Source: Epilithonimonas hungarica
GTDB taxonomy: Bacteria; Bacteroidota; Bacteroidia; Flavobacteriales; Weeksellaceae
Assembly: GCF_900102265.1 (NCBI RefSeq)
Contig: NZ_FNBH01000001.1
Coordinates: 1,488,001 to 1,552,000, forward strand
Length of the DNA stretch: 64,000 nt
Direction of reading: 5' to 3'
The translations under genes were made by a program, and so were the position numbers. Below the pieces are notes generated by a model. It made no database searches. It saw only the letters and a list, made by a program, of their open reading frames with translations, and was not told where the DNA came from. Shown one piece after another: positions 15,966-25,003 of the stretch (position 1 is the first letter of the stretch; each line of letters begins with the position of its first letter).

Positions 15966-16941
15966 TGGTCTCTTTTATCATCGAGTTCATAAAATCTACA
16001 GTTTTCCTGGCTATATCTTTTGCTTCATGTAAATTGATATTGCTGAAGGTGTGTTTTGCATTGTTTATGATATAATATTTGTGATAGATCTTATTGTTTT
16101 CCATGGCATTTTTCAATAATTCAGACTGTGATATATCAACAACGTCATCATTGGTTCCATGAAATATCAAGGTTGGGATTGTTTCTTTCGAGACATATGT
16201 TAAAGGAGAGTAGATGTTACATTCTTTGATTGCTTGCTTCTTCTGATTCTCAATATTATAGCCTGTCAATTCTAATATCTTTTTATGTCTCAACATGAAC
16301 TGGCCACGAGCATATAGTTTGAAAATTTCAAGGGCGACAGGATTTGCATCGGTTCTGAACAACTCATTCAAATCGGTTGGACCGTAAAAATTCACAGCAT
16401 AATTCAACTTTGGGAGAGTTTCGGGCTCTTGGTTGTAAGCGGTAAGCAGGGCAAGATGAGCCCCAGAAGAAGCACCCCAAATACCAATGTTGTCCATATC
16501 TAATTGATAGATTTCGGCATTTTCTCTTATCCATGCAAGAACATCTTTACAATCTTGCAGAGGCTTGTCTAGGTGTATTTTTTTGTTTAGTAAAGTGTAA
16601 TCGATGCTTATGACCGTATAGTTGTTCTTGATCATCTCCGAAAGTACATATTGTCGGAAGTTTTTGGTGATCACACTTTTGTCACTTCTTACCCAGGCCC
16701 CGCCATGCAGATATATGACAACAGGTGTTTTTTTATGAATGTTCTTAGGCTGATAAATGTCTAATTTTAGTTCTTTGTTTTCAGGTGTTTTTTTATAGAG
16801 GATGTCTTTGTGGATATCATAATTAACAGAAGCATTTGGAAGGGATATATCCTTTCTGTCTTTGTTGATGCTGATCGTATAGCTTAATATGCTGAGGATG
16901 AAAAGCGAAAAAATAAGTAAGACATAATGCCGTGTCTTCAT
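15952..16941 (-). CDS. Secreted alpha/beta hydrolase (BD-FAE/carboxylesterase-like)
   Basis: I prefer the ATG at 16941, which gives a clean signal/anchor segment (MKTRHYVLLIFSLFILSILS); the frame extends 21 codons further upstream. The hydrolase domain carries the oxyanion motif YLHGGAWV (HGG), the nucleophile elbow IGIWGASSGAHLAL (GxSxG), an Asp in IFHGTNDDVVDISQ, and a His in NNAKHTFSNI. This is the alpha/beta hydrolase-3-like lipase/esterase family. It overlaps the downstream esterase gene by 14 bp, so the pair probably works on related esters. The substrate cannot be read from sequence. Confidence 0.85.
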   Translation of the reverse strand: MKTRHYVLLIFSLFILSILSYTISINKDRKDISLPNASVNYDIHKDILYKKTPENKELKLDIYQPKNIHKKTPVVIYLHGGAWVRSDKSVITKNFRQYVLSEMIKNNYTVISIDYTLLNKKIHLDKPLQDCKDVLAWIRENAEIYQLDMDNIGIWGASSGAHLALLTAYNQEPETLPKLNYAVNFYGPTDLNELFRTDANPVALEIFKLYARGQFMLRHKKILELTGYNIENQKKQAIKECNIYSPLTYVSKETIPTLIFHGTNDDVVDISQSELLKNAMENNKIYHKYYIINNAKHTFSNINLHEAKDIARKTVDFMNSMIKETNGVD

Positions 16942-17125
16942 TGAAGGTGTGTTTTGTATCTCAAATATATATAAAATTAAGATAAATGTTATGTTAAATT
17001 GCATTTTATGAAAAATTTATGGACAAATCTTAAGCTCGGTCTTTGATGTTTTGTAAATTTGGGTCACTTTTTTAATTAGGCCTTTCTTAAAAAAGAAATC
17101 GGCTTTTATCAAAATCAATTTTATA

Positions 17126-18424
17126 ATGACGACAAAATACGAACAAATCCCAAGTTCACTATTCGTAAAAAACAGAAAGAAATTCGCTGAAAAATTATTG
17201 CCAAAATCTTTGGCCGTTTTCAACTCCAATGATATCTATCCGATCAGTGCAGATTCTACGATGCCCTTTCAACAACACAGGGATATTTTTTATCTGAGTG
17301 GCGTTGATCAGGAAGAGAGCATCTTGGTAATCTTTCCGGATGCCTATTTGGAAGAGAACAGAGAAATTTTGTTTTTAAGAGAAACCAATGACCATATCGC
17401 GGTTTGGGAAGGAGAGAAGCTGACAAAGGAAAAGGCTTATGAAGTTTCTGGTATCAAAACTGTCTATTGGTTAACAGATTTTGATAAAATATTTAAAAGC
17501 TTGATGTACGAAGCGGAAAATGTTTATCTGAACAAAAATGAACATTACAGAAATGCTGTTGAAACGGAACTGAGAGAAGATCGTTTCATCAAAAAAGTTC
17601 AGGCAGATTTCCCAATGCATAATTATAAAAGAAGCAACCCGATTCTTCAGCGTTTAAGAAGTATCAAAGAACCTGAAGAATTAGCATTGATACAGATTGC
17701 TTGTGATCTTACGGAAAAAGGGATCAGAAGATTGTTGAACTTTGTAAAACCGGGCGTTTGGGAATACGAGATAGAGGCTGAACTTCTTCACGAATTTGTA
17801 AAAAATAGAAGCAAAGGATTTGCATATACACCCATCATCGCAAGTGGGGACAATTCTAATGTCTTACATTACATCGCTAACAATATGCAATGTAAGGATG
17901 GAGATCTGATTCTTTTGGACGTAGGTGCAGAATATGCAAATTATTCCAGCGATCTTACAAGGACCATTCCTGTAAATGGAAAATATTCCGATAGACAGAA
18001 GGATATCTACAATTCCGTTTTAAGATGCAAAGTTGAAGCTGAGAGCCGTTTGGTTGCAGGAAACAACTGGCACAGATTCCATAAAGAAATGGGAGAGGTT
18101 TATACTTCTGAGTTGTTGCAATTAGGATTGATCGACAAAGCTGACGTTCAAAATGAAGACCCGAAATGGCCGGCCTACAAGAAATATATGATGCACGGAA
18201 CCTCTCATCATATGGGACTGGATACGCATGATTATGGGATTTTGACGGATGATTTTGTAGAAAATATGGTTTTCACAAATGAGCCGGGTTTCTATATTCC
18301 AGCAGAAGGATTTGGAGTAAGGATCGAGGATGATTATGTGATCCAATCTTCCGGAAAACCATTTAATCTAATGGAGAATATCCCAATTACAGTTGAGGAA
18401 ATAGAAGACTTGATGAATTCGTAA
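17126..18424 (+). CDS. pepP: Xaa-Pro aminopeptidase (M24B, aminopeptidase P)
   Basis: This 432-residue protein has an N-terminal AMP_N domain (about 5-145; FQQHRDIFYLSGVDQEESILV) and a C-terminal pita-bread M24 domain (about 180-425). The dimetal ligands are visible: Asp in LLDVGAEYANYSSDLTRTIP (two Asp), His in MHGTSHHMGLDTHD, Glu in FTNEPGFYIP and Glu in GVRIEDDYVI. It removes N-terminal residues preceding proline in the cytoplasm. It stands alone, with a divergent esterase pair upstream and a convergent hydrolase downstream. Firm call. Confidence 0.95.
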   Translation: MTTKYEQIPSSLFVKNRKKFAEKLLPKSLAVFNSNDIYPISADSTMPFQQHRDIFYLSGVDQEESILVIFPDAYLEENREILFLRETNDHIAVWEGEKLTKEKAYEVSGIKTVYWLTDFDKIFKSLMYEAENVYLNKNEHYRNAVETELREDRFIKKVQADFPMHNYKRSNPILQRLRSIKEPEELALIQIACDLTEKGIRRLLNFVKPGVWEYEIEAELLHEFVKNRSKGFAYTPIIASGDNSNVLHYIANNMQCKDGDLILLDVGAEYANYSSDLTRTIPVNGKYSDRQKDIYNSVLRCKVEAESRLVAGNNWHRFHKEMGEVYTSELLQLGLIDKADVQNEDPKWPAYKKYMMHGTSHHMGLDTHDYGILTDDFVENMVFTNEPGFYIPAEGFGVRIEDDYVIQSSGKPFNLMENIPITVEEIEDLMNS

Positions 18425-18445
18425 AAAAAATTGAATTCTTAATCA

Positions 18446-18480
18446 TAAAAAAATCCCGAATATCAATGATGTTCGGGATC
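18446..18480. terminator. Bidirectional intrinsic terminator
   Basis: ATCCCGAA (18453-18460) and TTCGGGAT (18472-18479) pair, with an A run on the left and T-rich DNA on the right. It can end both pepP and the convergent hydrolase gene, best on the minus strand where a T run follows. Confidence 0.8.
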
Positions 18481-18528
18481 TTGTTATTTTGGATTTAGTA
18501 TGAACTCTAAAAGCTAAGATCCAACGTT

Positions 18529-19167
18529 TTATTTCTTGAAAAACTCCATCAGGTCAAGATAGTTTTTCTGGTTTACCCCATGTCCGCTCATATACTCCCG
18601 GAAGGAAAAATAAGCACTCAGGTCATATAAAAGGTCAGCAGCTTTTCTTCCCCATTCTAGGGGAATCACGGCATCGTCTGTTCCATGGGAAATGAAAAAA
18701 CGTAGCTTTTCATATTTCTTTTTGTCCTTTACAATATTCTTCAACATTTTTTCTTCCGGGAAAGAACTCAAACAGGCAATTTTTGAGAACAGTTCCGGAT
18801 ATTGTAATGCTAGAGAATAGACGATGATGCCGCCTTGGCTGAATCCACAAAGATGTGTCGGATTGTTGGTTAAGCCATATTTGTTGGTGATGGCCATGAT
18901 GTTTTCCATTACCGATTTTACGGCATCATTTCCTTCATTTTCATCTAGGAAATTAGATGGTTCGTTGAAATTGATATCAAACCATGCATATCCACCATAA
19001 TTTGAATTTCTCGGAGCTCGGAAACTCACGACGATCCAATCCTCAGGCAGAGTTGGAACAAAGCTGAACAGGTCTTCTTCATTGCTCCCATAACCATGAA
19101 GCATAAAAAGGATTGGGGTTTCCGGTGTGATATTTTGAGGTTCTCTTACGAGATACTGTAGGTCCAT
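18529..19167 (-). CDS. Phospholipase/carboxylesterase-family hydrolase
   Basis: This 212-residue cytoplasmic alpha/beta hydrolase has the short layout of the Abhydrolase_2 (YpfH/acyl-protein thioesterase-like) family. The oxyanion loop is FMLHGYGSNEEDL, the nucleophile is LCGFSQGGIIVYSLALQYP, Asp lies in HGTDDAVIPLEWG, and His in MSGHGVNQKNY. It hydrolyses short-chain carboxyl esters in vitro in other bacteria; physiological substrate unknown. It lies 40 bp downstream of tyrS on the same strand and may be read through from it. Confidence 0.9.
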   Translation of the reverse strand: MDLQYLVREPQNITPETPILFMLHGYGSNEEDLFSFVPTLPEDWIVVSFRAPRNSNYGGYAWFDINFNEPSNFLDENEGNDAVKSVMENIMAITNKYGLTNNPTHLCGFSQGGIIVYSLALQYPELFSKIACLSSFPEEKMLKNIVKDKKKYEKLRFFISHGTDDAVIPLEWGRKAADLLYDLSAYFSFREYMSGHGVNQKNYLDLMEFFKK

Positions 19168-19207
19168 ATCTTATATTAAGTACAATGATTAAAATGTACG
19201 GTTTGTT

Positions 19208-20503
19208 TTAATTTACTGAGACTATGAAATAATTCTTTTTACCTTTTTGGATAAGAAGGAATTTTCCATCTATCAGATCGCTTTCAGAAACAGAATAATC
19301 TTCTCCGACTTTGGTCTTGTTGATAGAAATTGAGTTTCCTGCTAATTCTCTTTTAGCCTCTCCTTTGGATTTAAGGAAACTTGTTTTTTCAGAGATCAGA
19401 TCAACGATATTACTTCCGATCGCTTCTTCTTTTGACAATTCTTTTTGAGGAACTCCATCGAAAACCTGAAGGAATAATTCCTCATCCAAGCTGATTAGAT
19501 CTTCCGCAGTGGATTGCCCGAAAAGGATTTGGGAAGCTTTCAGGGCTTTTTCATATTCTTCTTTTCCATGGACCCAGATCGTGACTTCCTCAGCCAATTT
19601 TTTCTGAAGTTTACGCTCGTGAGCAGCGGCTCTATGTTCTTCGATCAAAGTTTCTATTTCTTCTTTTGGCAGGAAAGTATAGAATTTAATGAATCTTTCT
19701 GCGTCAGTATCTGTCGCATTTAGCCAGAATTGGTAGAATTTGTAAGGTGAGGTTTTCTTCGCGTCGAGCCAATAATTCTCGCCACTTTCAGACTTTCCGA
19801 ATTTGGAGCCATCTGCTTTCGTGATCAACGGAACTGTCAATGCGTAAGCCTCGCCTTGCGCTTTTCTTCTGATCAATTCTGTTCCTGTGGTGATGTTTCC
19901 CCACTGATCGGAACCTCCCATTTGAAGTTTTACGCCCTCGTTCTGATAAAGATGAAGGTAATCGTAGCCCTGCAAAAGCTGGTAAGTGAACTCTGTAAAG
20001 CTCATTCCGTCAACGCCGGACTCTCCTGAGAAACGTTTTTTTACAGAATCTTTTGCCATCATATAGTTTACAGTGATGTGTTTTCCTATATTTTTGGCAA
20101 AATCCAGGAAGGTAAAATTCTTCATCCAATCGTAATTGTTTACAAGGATGGCTTTGTTATTTCCATTGCCATCAAATTCTAAGAATCTTGATAACTGGTT
20201 TTTCAGACAATCAACGTAATAGAGTAGCGTTTCCTCACTCAAAAGATTACGTTCTGCTGATTTACCGGAAGGGTCGCCGATCATTCCTGTTGCTCCTCCA
20301 ACCAAAGCGATCGGTTGATGGCCGTGCTGTTGGAAGTGGGCCAGGATCTTGATCTGGATAAGGCTTCCGATATGCAAAGAATCTGCAGTTGGGTCAAACC
20401 CGATGTAAGCTTTTGTCATCTCTTTATCTAGTTGATCTTCCGTTCCCGGCGTCATGTCAGAAAAAAGTCCGCGCCATTTTAGCTCTTCGATAAATGCATT
20501 CAT
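19208..20503 (-). CDS. tyrS: Tyrosyl-tRNA synthetase
   Basis: The start at 20503 ([20 protein letters not shown]) matches the family; the frame extends seven codons upstream. The class I catalytic domain has the HIGH-type motif [10 protein letters not shown] and the KMSKS-type motif [10 protein letters not shown]. Specificity features [12 protein letters not shown] and the C-terminal S4 RNA-binding domain ([20 protein letters not shown]) are present. It charges tRNA-Tyr with tyrosine and is essential. Length (431 residues) is normal for TyrRS type 1. Confidence 0.97.
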   Translation of the reverse strand: MNAFIEELKWRGLFSDMTPGTEDQLDKEMTKAYIGFDPTADSLHIGSLIQIKILAHFQQHGHQPIALVGGATGMIGDPSGKSAERNLLSEETLLYYVDCLKNQLSRFLEFDGNGNNKAILVNNYDWMKNFTFLDFAKNIGKHITVNYMMAKDSVKKRFSGESGVDGMSFTEFTYQLLQGYDYLHLYQNEGVKLQMGGSDQWGNITTGTELIRRKAQGEAYALTVPLITKADGSKFGKSESGENYWLDAKKTSPYKFYQFWLNATDTDAERFIKFYTFLPKEEIETLIEEHRAAAHERKLQKKLAEEVTIWVHGKEEYEKALKASQILFGQSTAEDLISLDEELFLQVFDGVPQKELSKEEAIGSNIVDLISEKTSFLKSKGEAKRELAGNSISINKTKVGEDYSVSESDLIDGKFLLIQKGKKNYFIVSVN

Positions 20504-20666
20504 TGTCTTAAAAATTTCGTGCAAATATAATGATAACTATTCGTAATTGCTTTTCGATGTGTAAAAATCATCCTATAGTATTTTTTTTAATTTAATCAAT
20601 AATAATTAATTATTTTTTATATGATTTAAAACATAATAGTATTATAATGAATTAATATCTTATTAA

Positions 20667-20697
20667 TTGAGGTTTTTGTAAGATTTTAATATATTTG
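20667..20697 (+). promoter_or_regulatory. Promoter for the surface-protein pair
   Basis: TTG at 20667-20669 and TATATTTG at 20690-20697 are separated by 20 nt, close to the phylum consensus. The ATG at 20745 lies 47 nt downstream of the -7 box, leaving a short leader. Confidence 0.65.
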
Positions 20698-20744
20698 CAA
20701 CCCATACGCACAATGATGAAATAGATTTATAAAATATTTCTCAA

Positions 20745-21914
20745 ATGAATAGGATTTTTAATGTAAATGTTTATGATTGTCTCGCTTTTTTCACATGTTG
20801 TTTATTATTTGGCCAGGTAAGACCTTCTGCAATTTATGGTGATTACAATGGCTATTGGGTTTCTCAATCAAATACTGGATATGTCACTTCCAGGGATAAT
20901 AATAATCTGATCGGTTTAACTGTAAATGGTGTAACTTATGCGACCGGGGTTAACGATGTAGCACTTACTTCTCATGGTATAAGCCCTGTATTTGAAAATT
21001 ACAGAGCGTTTCCAACTTCATTCTCTGTTCTAAGTACAGCCGCTAATTTTCTTGTAGGGATGCCAAGATTCATAAATGGGGTAGAGCAGAACCAGACGGT
21101 GGCTCCTTCTCTTGGCTGCGATGTTCCTTTAGGGTATTATCTGAGAGATGGTGAGCACGGGCTGAATTTGGGTACAGCTGTTTTTAATATCCCAAAACAA
21201 GAATTGACATTTTATGTGAATGTTTTGGCTGATATCAATCCTAACTGTATCAATGACGATATCCCGGATATTATTGTTACACAGGTAGGTGCACCAAGTT
21301 CCACCTATGATATTTTCAAGTTCACTGATTTGAATGGGAACACGATCGGTGTGGAAAAGCAGATCAATTTCTCCTCTGTCACACCTTCAGGATTAGCACT
21401 TTGGAATTTTTACTCCGCAGGTTCCTGCCCTCATATGTATTATACACCAAATGGATTTTCTAATACAACAAGAGATGTAAGGGTCCTGACCTTTAAATTG
21501 AGCGATTTCGGAATTACATCTTCCAATTACACAAGCGCAGTAAAATTTATACAGTTACTTTCGGGTGATAGTGATGTGGCATTCTCGGCTTACAGTACCA
21601 ATTCTATGTCGCTTTATTGTCTGGAAAGCGCTGTGACAAGTGGAACAGCCCTGAATACGCAAACTGGGATCACAACGCTTGGAAGATCGGGTACAGAAAG
21701 CGATAATTGGCCAATGGTAAGAAAAGGAGGCTACCTGGCTTTGGAGTCTACTAAAAAGCCTTTTGTTCCAACTAGGGTATCGACTGCGGGACTTGCGAAT
21801 ATTACAAATCCAGTAGAAGGGATGATGGTATATGATACGACGGATAACTGTCTCAAGGTATATGTGAATGCAACGATTGGTTGGAAATGTTATAATAGAA
21901 AAACTTGTCCTTAA
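20745..21914 (+). CDS. Large secreted protein of unknown function
   Basis: This 389-residue protein has a short N-terminal hydrophobic stretch (CLAFFTCCLLFG, residues 11-22) that probably serves for export. The mature part is beta-rich and Thr/Ser/Asn-rich without a recognised catalytic motif. A Cys-containing segment (PSLGCDVPLGYYLRDGEHG) lies near residue 125. The C-terminal about 70 residues (NWPMVRKGGYLALESTKKPFVPTRV, then NPVEGMMVYDTTDNCLKVY) match a module seen in flavobacterial surface proteins and present again in the next gene. It starts from its own promoter and is followed, 1 bp after the stop, by a second secreted protein. Function unknown. Confidence 0.75.
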   Translation: MNRIFNVNVYDCLAFFTCCLLFGQVRPSAIYGDYNGYWVSQSNTGYVTSRDNNNLIGLTVNGVTYATGVNDVALTSHGISPVFENYRAFPTSFSVLSTAANFLVGMPRFINGVEQNQTVAPSLGCDVPLGYYLRDGEHGLNLGTAVFNIPKQELTFYVNVLADINPNCINDDIPDIIVTQVGAPSSTYDIFKFTDLNGNTIGVEKQINFSSVTPSGLALWNFYSAGSCPHMYYTPNGFSNTTRDVRVLTFKLSDFGITSSNYTSAVKFIQLLSGDSDVAFSAYSTNSMSLYCLESAVTSGTALNTQTGITTLGRSGTESDNWPMVRKGGYLALESTKKPFVPTRVSTAGLANITNPVEGMMVYDTTDNCLKVYVNATIGWKCYNRKTCP

Positions 21915-21915
21915 A

Positions 21916-22452
21916 ATGAAAAAGAATTTAACGGTATTATTGTTTGTACTTTGTCTAAGTAAAGTATCTTCTCAGGTGATCTTTGGAAACAATGCAGGAA
22001 CAGCATCGGATAAGACTTCTGTGCTCATGGAATTTCCAAATACAGGAAACAAAGGCCTTATTCTCCCTTATGTAACAGATAAGTCAGCAATATCGACGGC
22101 TGGTAGTATTATACTGGATGCATCTGTTCCGACGGCTGCAAAAGTTAAATATTATAATGGAACGACTTGGGTGGATCTAAGTGTCCAGCCGGCAGACGTT
22201 TCGTCGTATCTAGGTATCCAGCCTTCTTCCAGGGAAAACCCGACGGCAAAGGTCATCATAGGGAATAGTACTTCTGCAGCAGATGGTGTATTGGTTCTGG
22301 AGTCTACAAACAAAGCTATGGTATTGCCAATAGTTCCTTCGTATCAAAGTATTGTAAATCCAGCGCCAGGAACTATGGCCCTGGTAGATAACGGAGGGAT
22401 CAAAACATTGGCTGTATATAATGGCGTACAGTGGAGTTTCTGGAGTTATTAA
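21916..22452 (+). CDS. Secreted protein with repeated surface module
   Basis: The start at 21916 is chosen because a signal peptide follows (KKNLTVLLFVLCLSKVSSQ) and it sits 1 bp after the upstream stop. The mature protein of about 160 residues contains two copies of the same module: TSVLMEFPNTGNKGLILPYVTDKSA followed by PTAAKVKYYNGTTWVDLS, and GVLVLESTNKAMVLPIVPSYQ followed by PAPGTMALVDNGGIKTLAVY. The second copy resembles the C-terminus of the preceding protein. Such modules occur in flavobacterial extracellular proteins, but no activity is known to me. Probably co-expressed with its upstream partner and displayed with it. Confidence 0.75.
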   Translation: MKKNLTVLLFVLCLSKVSSQVIFGNNAGTASDKTSVLMEFPNTGNKGLILPYVTDKSAISTAGSIILDASVPTAAKVKYYNGTTWVDLSVQPADVSSYLGIQPSSRENPTAKVIIGNSTSAADGVLVLESTNKAMVLPIVPSYQSIVNPAPGTMALVDNGGIKTLAVYNGVQWSFWSY

Positions 22453-22667
22453 GATAAATTATTATAGTTTCGGCATGATCGATTATTTTTAATTATATAT
22501 CAAACATCAAAATGTCACACAAATATGGTGACAATGCACTACAATTTACGAGATAGTATATTGTCACTTTAATATTTGATTTTCGCCGGAGTAATTTTAT
22601 ATGCCCAACGTCGGTGTTTTTACAGTTAAATATGATGTATGTAGATATGATATTCCCCAGAGATCAT

Positions 22668-24071
22668 TCACTTTTTTGTTACAAAAGCTAGAGCGGGGTC
22701 AAATTGGAGGCAGAAAATAGTTCCCATGCCTGGTCTGGAATTCAGATACAGTCTCCCTTGATGGATTTCGGTGATCCTTTTTACGATCGATAATCCGATA
22801 CCATTTCCTTTTTCATAATTTTTATTGTTCCCTCTGTAGAAAAGGTCGAATATCTTTTCCTGGTCCTCTTCCGATATTCCTATACCTTTATCGATAAAAC
22901 GTATGGTAATAGCACTGTTCTTCGCCTCCATCTCAACATTGCAATGATGGTCAGACGAATATTTGCAGGCATTTTCCATAAGATTGAGAAAGGCAATCTC
23001 TAAAAGGTAAGGGTTTCCTCGAAAATCGTAATTGCTCTCATCCTTATCCGCATCATTGCTCATATAATTGATATCGATCTTATAGTCTTTGTTTTTCCGA
23101 AATAAAGCCAATATAGCATCAGCCAGGATCTCATCCATACGAAGGTCTACAAAACTGATCTGCGAAACATCATAGCTCGCCCTTGCAAAATCCAAAAGTG
23201 CTGACGAAAGTTGCGAGGCATGATTGGCATCCTGCAAGGCATTATCGATAGATGTTTTGTAGTCCTCCACTGTCACATTCAGCTCTTTGGCCAGTTCCAG
23301 TTCTGTAATAAGAATGGAAAGCGGGGTGCGGAACTCGTGTGAGATAGTGGTCACAAACTGCCTGTGGTTATTGAACGATTTCTCCAATCGGTTGAACGTC
23401 GAGTTAAAAGTTTCGGTCAACTCATAAATTTCGTCTTTTGCCTTTGGCACAACAAGTCTTTTGTTGAGGTTATGTTCGGAAATGTCACGGATCTGAATGA
23501 TAATATCCTTTAAAGGTTTTAAAGTATAGTAAGAGAAAATAAAACCTATAATAAAAATAATAAGGATCGAAATAATATATGTCACTATGATATCTTTCTT
23601 GAATTCTGCGATGTGTGCCATTCCGGTCACATCAATGGCACTTCCGATAATATAGTACGTTTTGTTTTCAAATTTGTATTTGACTCCCATATATTGTCGC
23701 TCTTTTCTCTGCCATGTTATTCTGTTTTTACCGGTACGGATCAGTTTTCCCAGATAATACTGATTCTTGGAGGAAGGTCTGATATCAGTAAATATCAATT
23801 GTTTTTGACTGTTATAAACACTGATGTCCGCCTCATTCAAAAGCTTTTTGTTGCGCTTGTGAAGTTCCATGATTTTTAAAGAATCGGTGTCGGCATCGAA
23901 AATAAACTCGGACCTCCAGGTGATCTTATAGCCCAAACGGTCGATGAACTCATCCTGACGGTTTTTCTCGGAAATAAAATAGACCACATAGGCAAAAACA
24001 AAGAGGATTCCAGCCGTAAGAATGGCATAATTAAGGGCTGTTCTGGTGGCTATTTTCATCGGACGTTCCAA
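22668..24071 (-). CDS. Sensor histidine kinase
   Basis: This 467-residue kinase has TM1 (about 13-33), a periplasmic sensor region of about 130 residues, and TM2 (about 162-184). A HAMP domain follows, then HisKA with the phosphorylated His245 in TTISHEFRTPLS, and a HATPase_c domain with N box NLMENACKYS, G1 DKGIGI and G2 GNGIGLSIVKRI. It senses an unidentified envelope signal and phosphorylates the response regulator encoded 12 bp upstream in the same transcript. Family-typical in every block. Divergent from a porin/Dabb/cupin operon that it probably controls. Confidence 0.94.
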   Translation of the reverse strand: MERPMKIATRTALNYAILTAGILFVFAYVVYFISEKNRQDEFIDRLGYKITWRSEFIFDADTDSLKIMELHKRNKKLLNEADISVYNSQKQLIFTDIRPSSKNQYYLGKLIRTGKNRITWQRKERQYMGVKYKFENKTYYIIGSAIDVTGMAHIAEFKKDIIVTYIISILIIFIIGFIFSYYTLKPLKDIIIQIRDISEHNLNKRLVVPKAKDEIYELTETFNSTFNRLEKSFNNHRQFVTTISHEFRTPLSILITELELAKELNVTVEDYKTSIDNALQDANHASQLSSALLDFARASYDVSQISFVDLRMDEILADAILALFRKNKDYKIDINYMSNDADKDESNYDFRGNPYLLEIAFLNLMENACKYSSDHHCNVEMEAKNSAITIRFIDKGIGISEEDQEKIFDLFYRGNNKNYEKGNGIGLSIVKRITEIHQGRLYLNSRPGMGTIFCLQFDPALAFVTKK

Positions 24072-24083
24072 ATTGCAAGTGAT

Positions 24084-24773
24084 TTATAGATTAAAAGTGA
24101 AAATAAATCCCATTCCTGGTCTTGTATGGATGAGTTTTTCTTCGTGATCCTTGTCGATCTTCTTTCTCAGGTAGGCGATGTAGACATCAATATAGTTGGT
24201 ACCTGTATCAAAATGGTTTCCCCATACATTTTCCGCAATTTCTTCACGGCTCAGTATCCTGTCCGGATTGGTCATCATAAAAAGCAGGAGTTTGAATTCT
24301 TTCGGCGACAGGCTGATCTCCTTTTTATTCCGGAATACCTGATTGGTCTTCTTATTGATCTTCAGATTCCGGTATTCGATCTCGCTGGAGGATTCGCTTT
24401 TAGGCATTACAGATGATTTTCTTAGCAAAACAGCTTTTATTCTGGCATATAATTCCCTTATCTCAAAAGGTTTTACCATATAATCATCGGCACCCGCGTC
24501 AAAACCTTCGATTTTTTCGTCAATGGTTCCTAAAGCAGTCAGCATAATGATAGGAATGTCAGGATACGATTGCTTGATCATCTTACTCAGTTCGATGCCA
24601 TTCATTTTTGGCAGCATGATATCGGTAATGATCAGGTCAAACATGATCTTCTTTATTATGACCAAAGCGTCTTCTGCATCCTCCGAAATATAGATCTGGT
24701 AGCCTTGGCTTTCCAATCCCCTCTTTAAAAGTGAGGATACACGGGCGTTATCTTCTATAATTAGAATTTTCAT
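24084..24773 (-). CDS. OmpR/PhoB-family response regulator
   Basis: This 229-residue protein has a receiver domain with the acidic pair ED at residues 7-8, the phospho-acceptor Asp51 in LIITDIMLPKMNG, Thr in LTALGT and Lys101 in KPFE. It is joined to a C-terminal winged helix (Trans_reg_C, about 130-228; SLSPKEFKLLLFMMTNPDRILSREEI). It is the cognate regulator of the kinase encoded 12 bp downstream. OmpR-family dimers bind direct repeats at about 11-bp spacing; three such repeats lie 131-159 bp upstream, in front of the divergent porin gene. Confidence 0.95.
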   Translation of the reverse strand: MKILIIEDNARVSSLLKRGLESQGYQIYISEDAEDALVIIKKIMFDLIITDIMLPKMNGIELSKMIKQSYPDIPIIMLTALGTIDEKIEGFDAGADDYMVKPFEIRELYARIKAVLLRKSSVMPKSESSSEIEYRNLKINKKTNQVFRNKKEISLSPKEFKLLLFMMTNPDRILSREEIAENVWGNHFDTGTNYIDVYIAYLRKKIDKDHEEKLIHTRPGMGFIFTFNL

Positions 24774-24904
24774 CAGAAAATCACATGTAAATTTTTAGGT
24801 TAGACACAATCAATTTTTATTTCAGTGGTGAGCTTATGTTCAAAATCTCTACAAAGGTATTTCTTATTTTGATTTCAGGCCAGATGACGAATAACTTTAA
24901 TGGA

Positions 24905-24964
24905 TTTCTAAAGGTTTTCTAATAGTTTTCTAATGGCCTTCCTGCTTTTTCGAATCTAATTTTG
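24905..24964 (+). promoter_or_regulatory. Three 11-bp-period direct repeats plus -7 box before the porin gene
   Basis: TTTCTAA occurs at 24905-24911, 24916-24922 and 24927-24933, exactly 11 bp apart. A TAATTTTG -7 box follows at 24957-24964, while the expected -33 TTG is absent. The repeats therefore occupy the place where an activator would contact RNA polymerase. This is the arrangement expected for an OmpR-family regulator such as the one encoded divergently. Confidence 0.7.
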
Positions 24965-25003
24965 TCCTGTCAAAAGCAAACAAAAATTTAGATAAAGAAA
25001 ATC

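Noticed and set aside
17054-17061. TAAATTTG box as promoter of pepP
   Set aside because: The position for a -33 TTG holds no match, so a single box is not enough.
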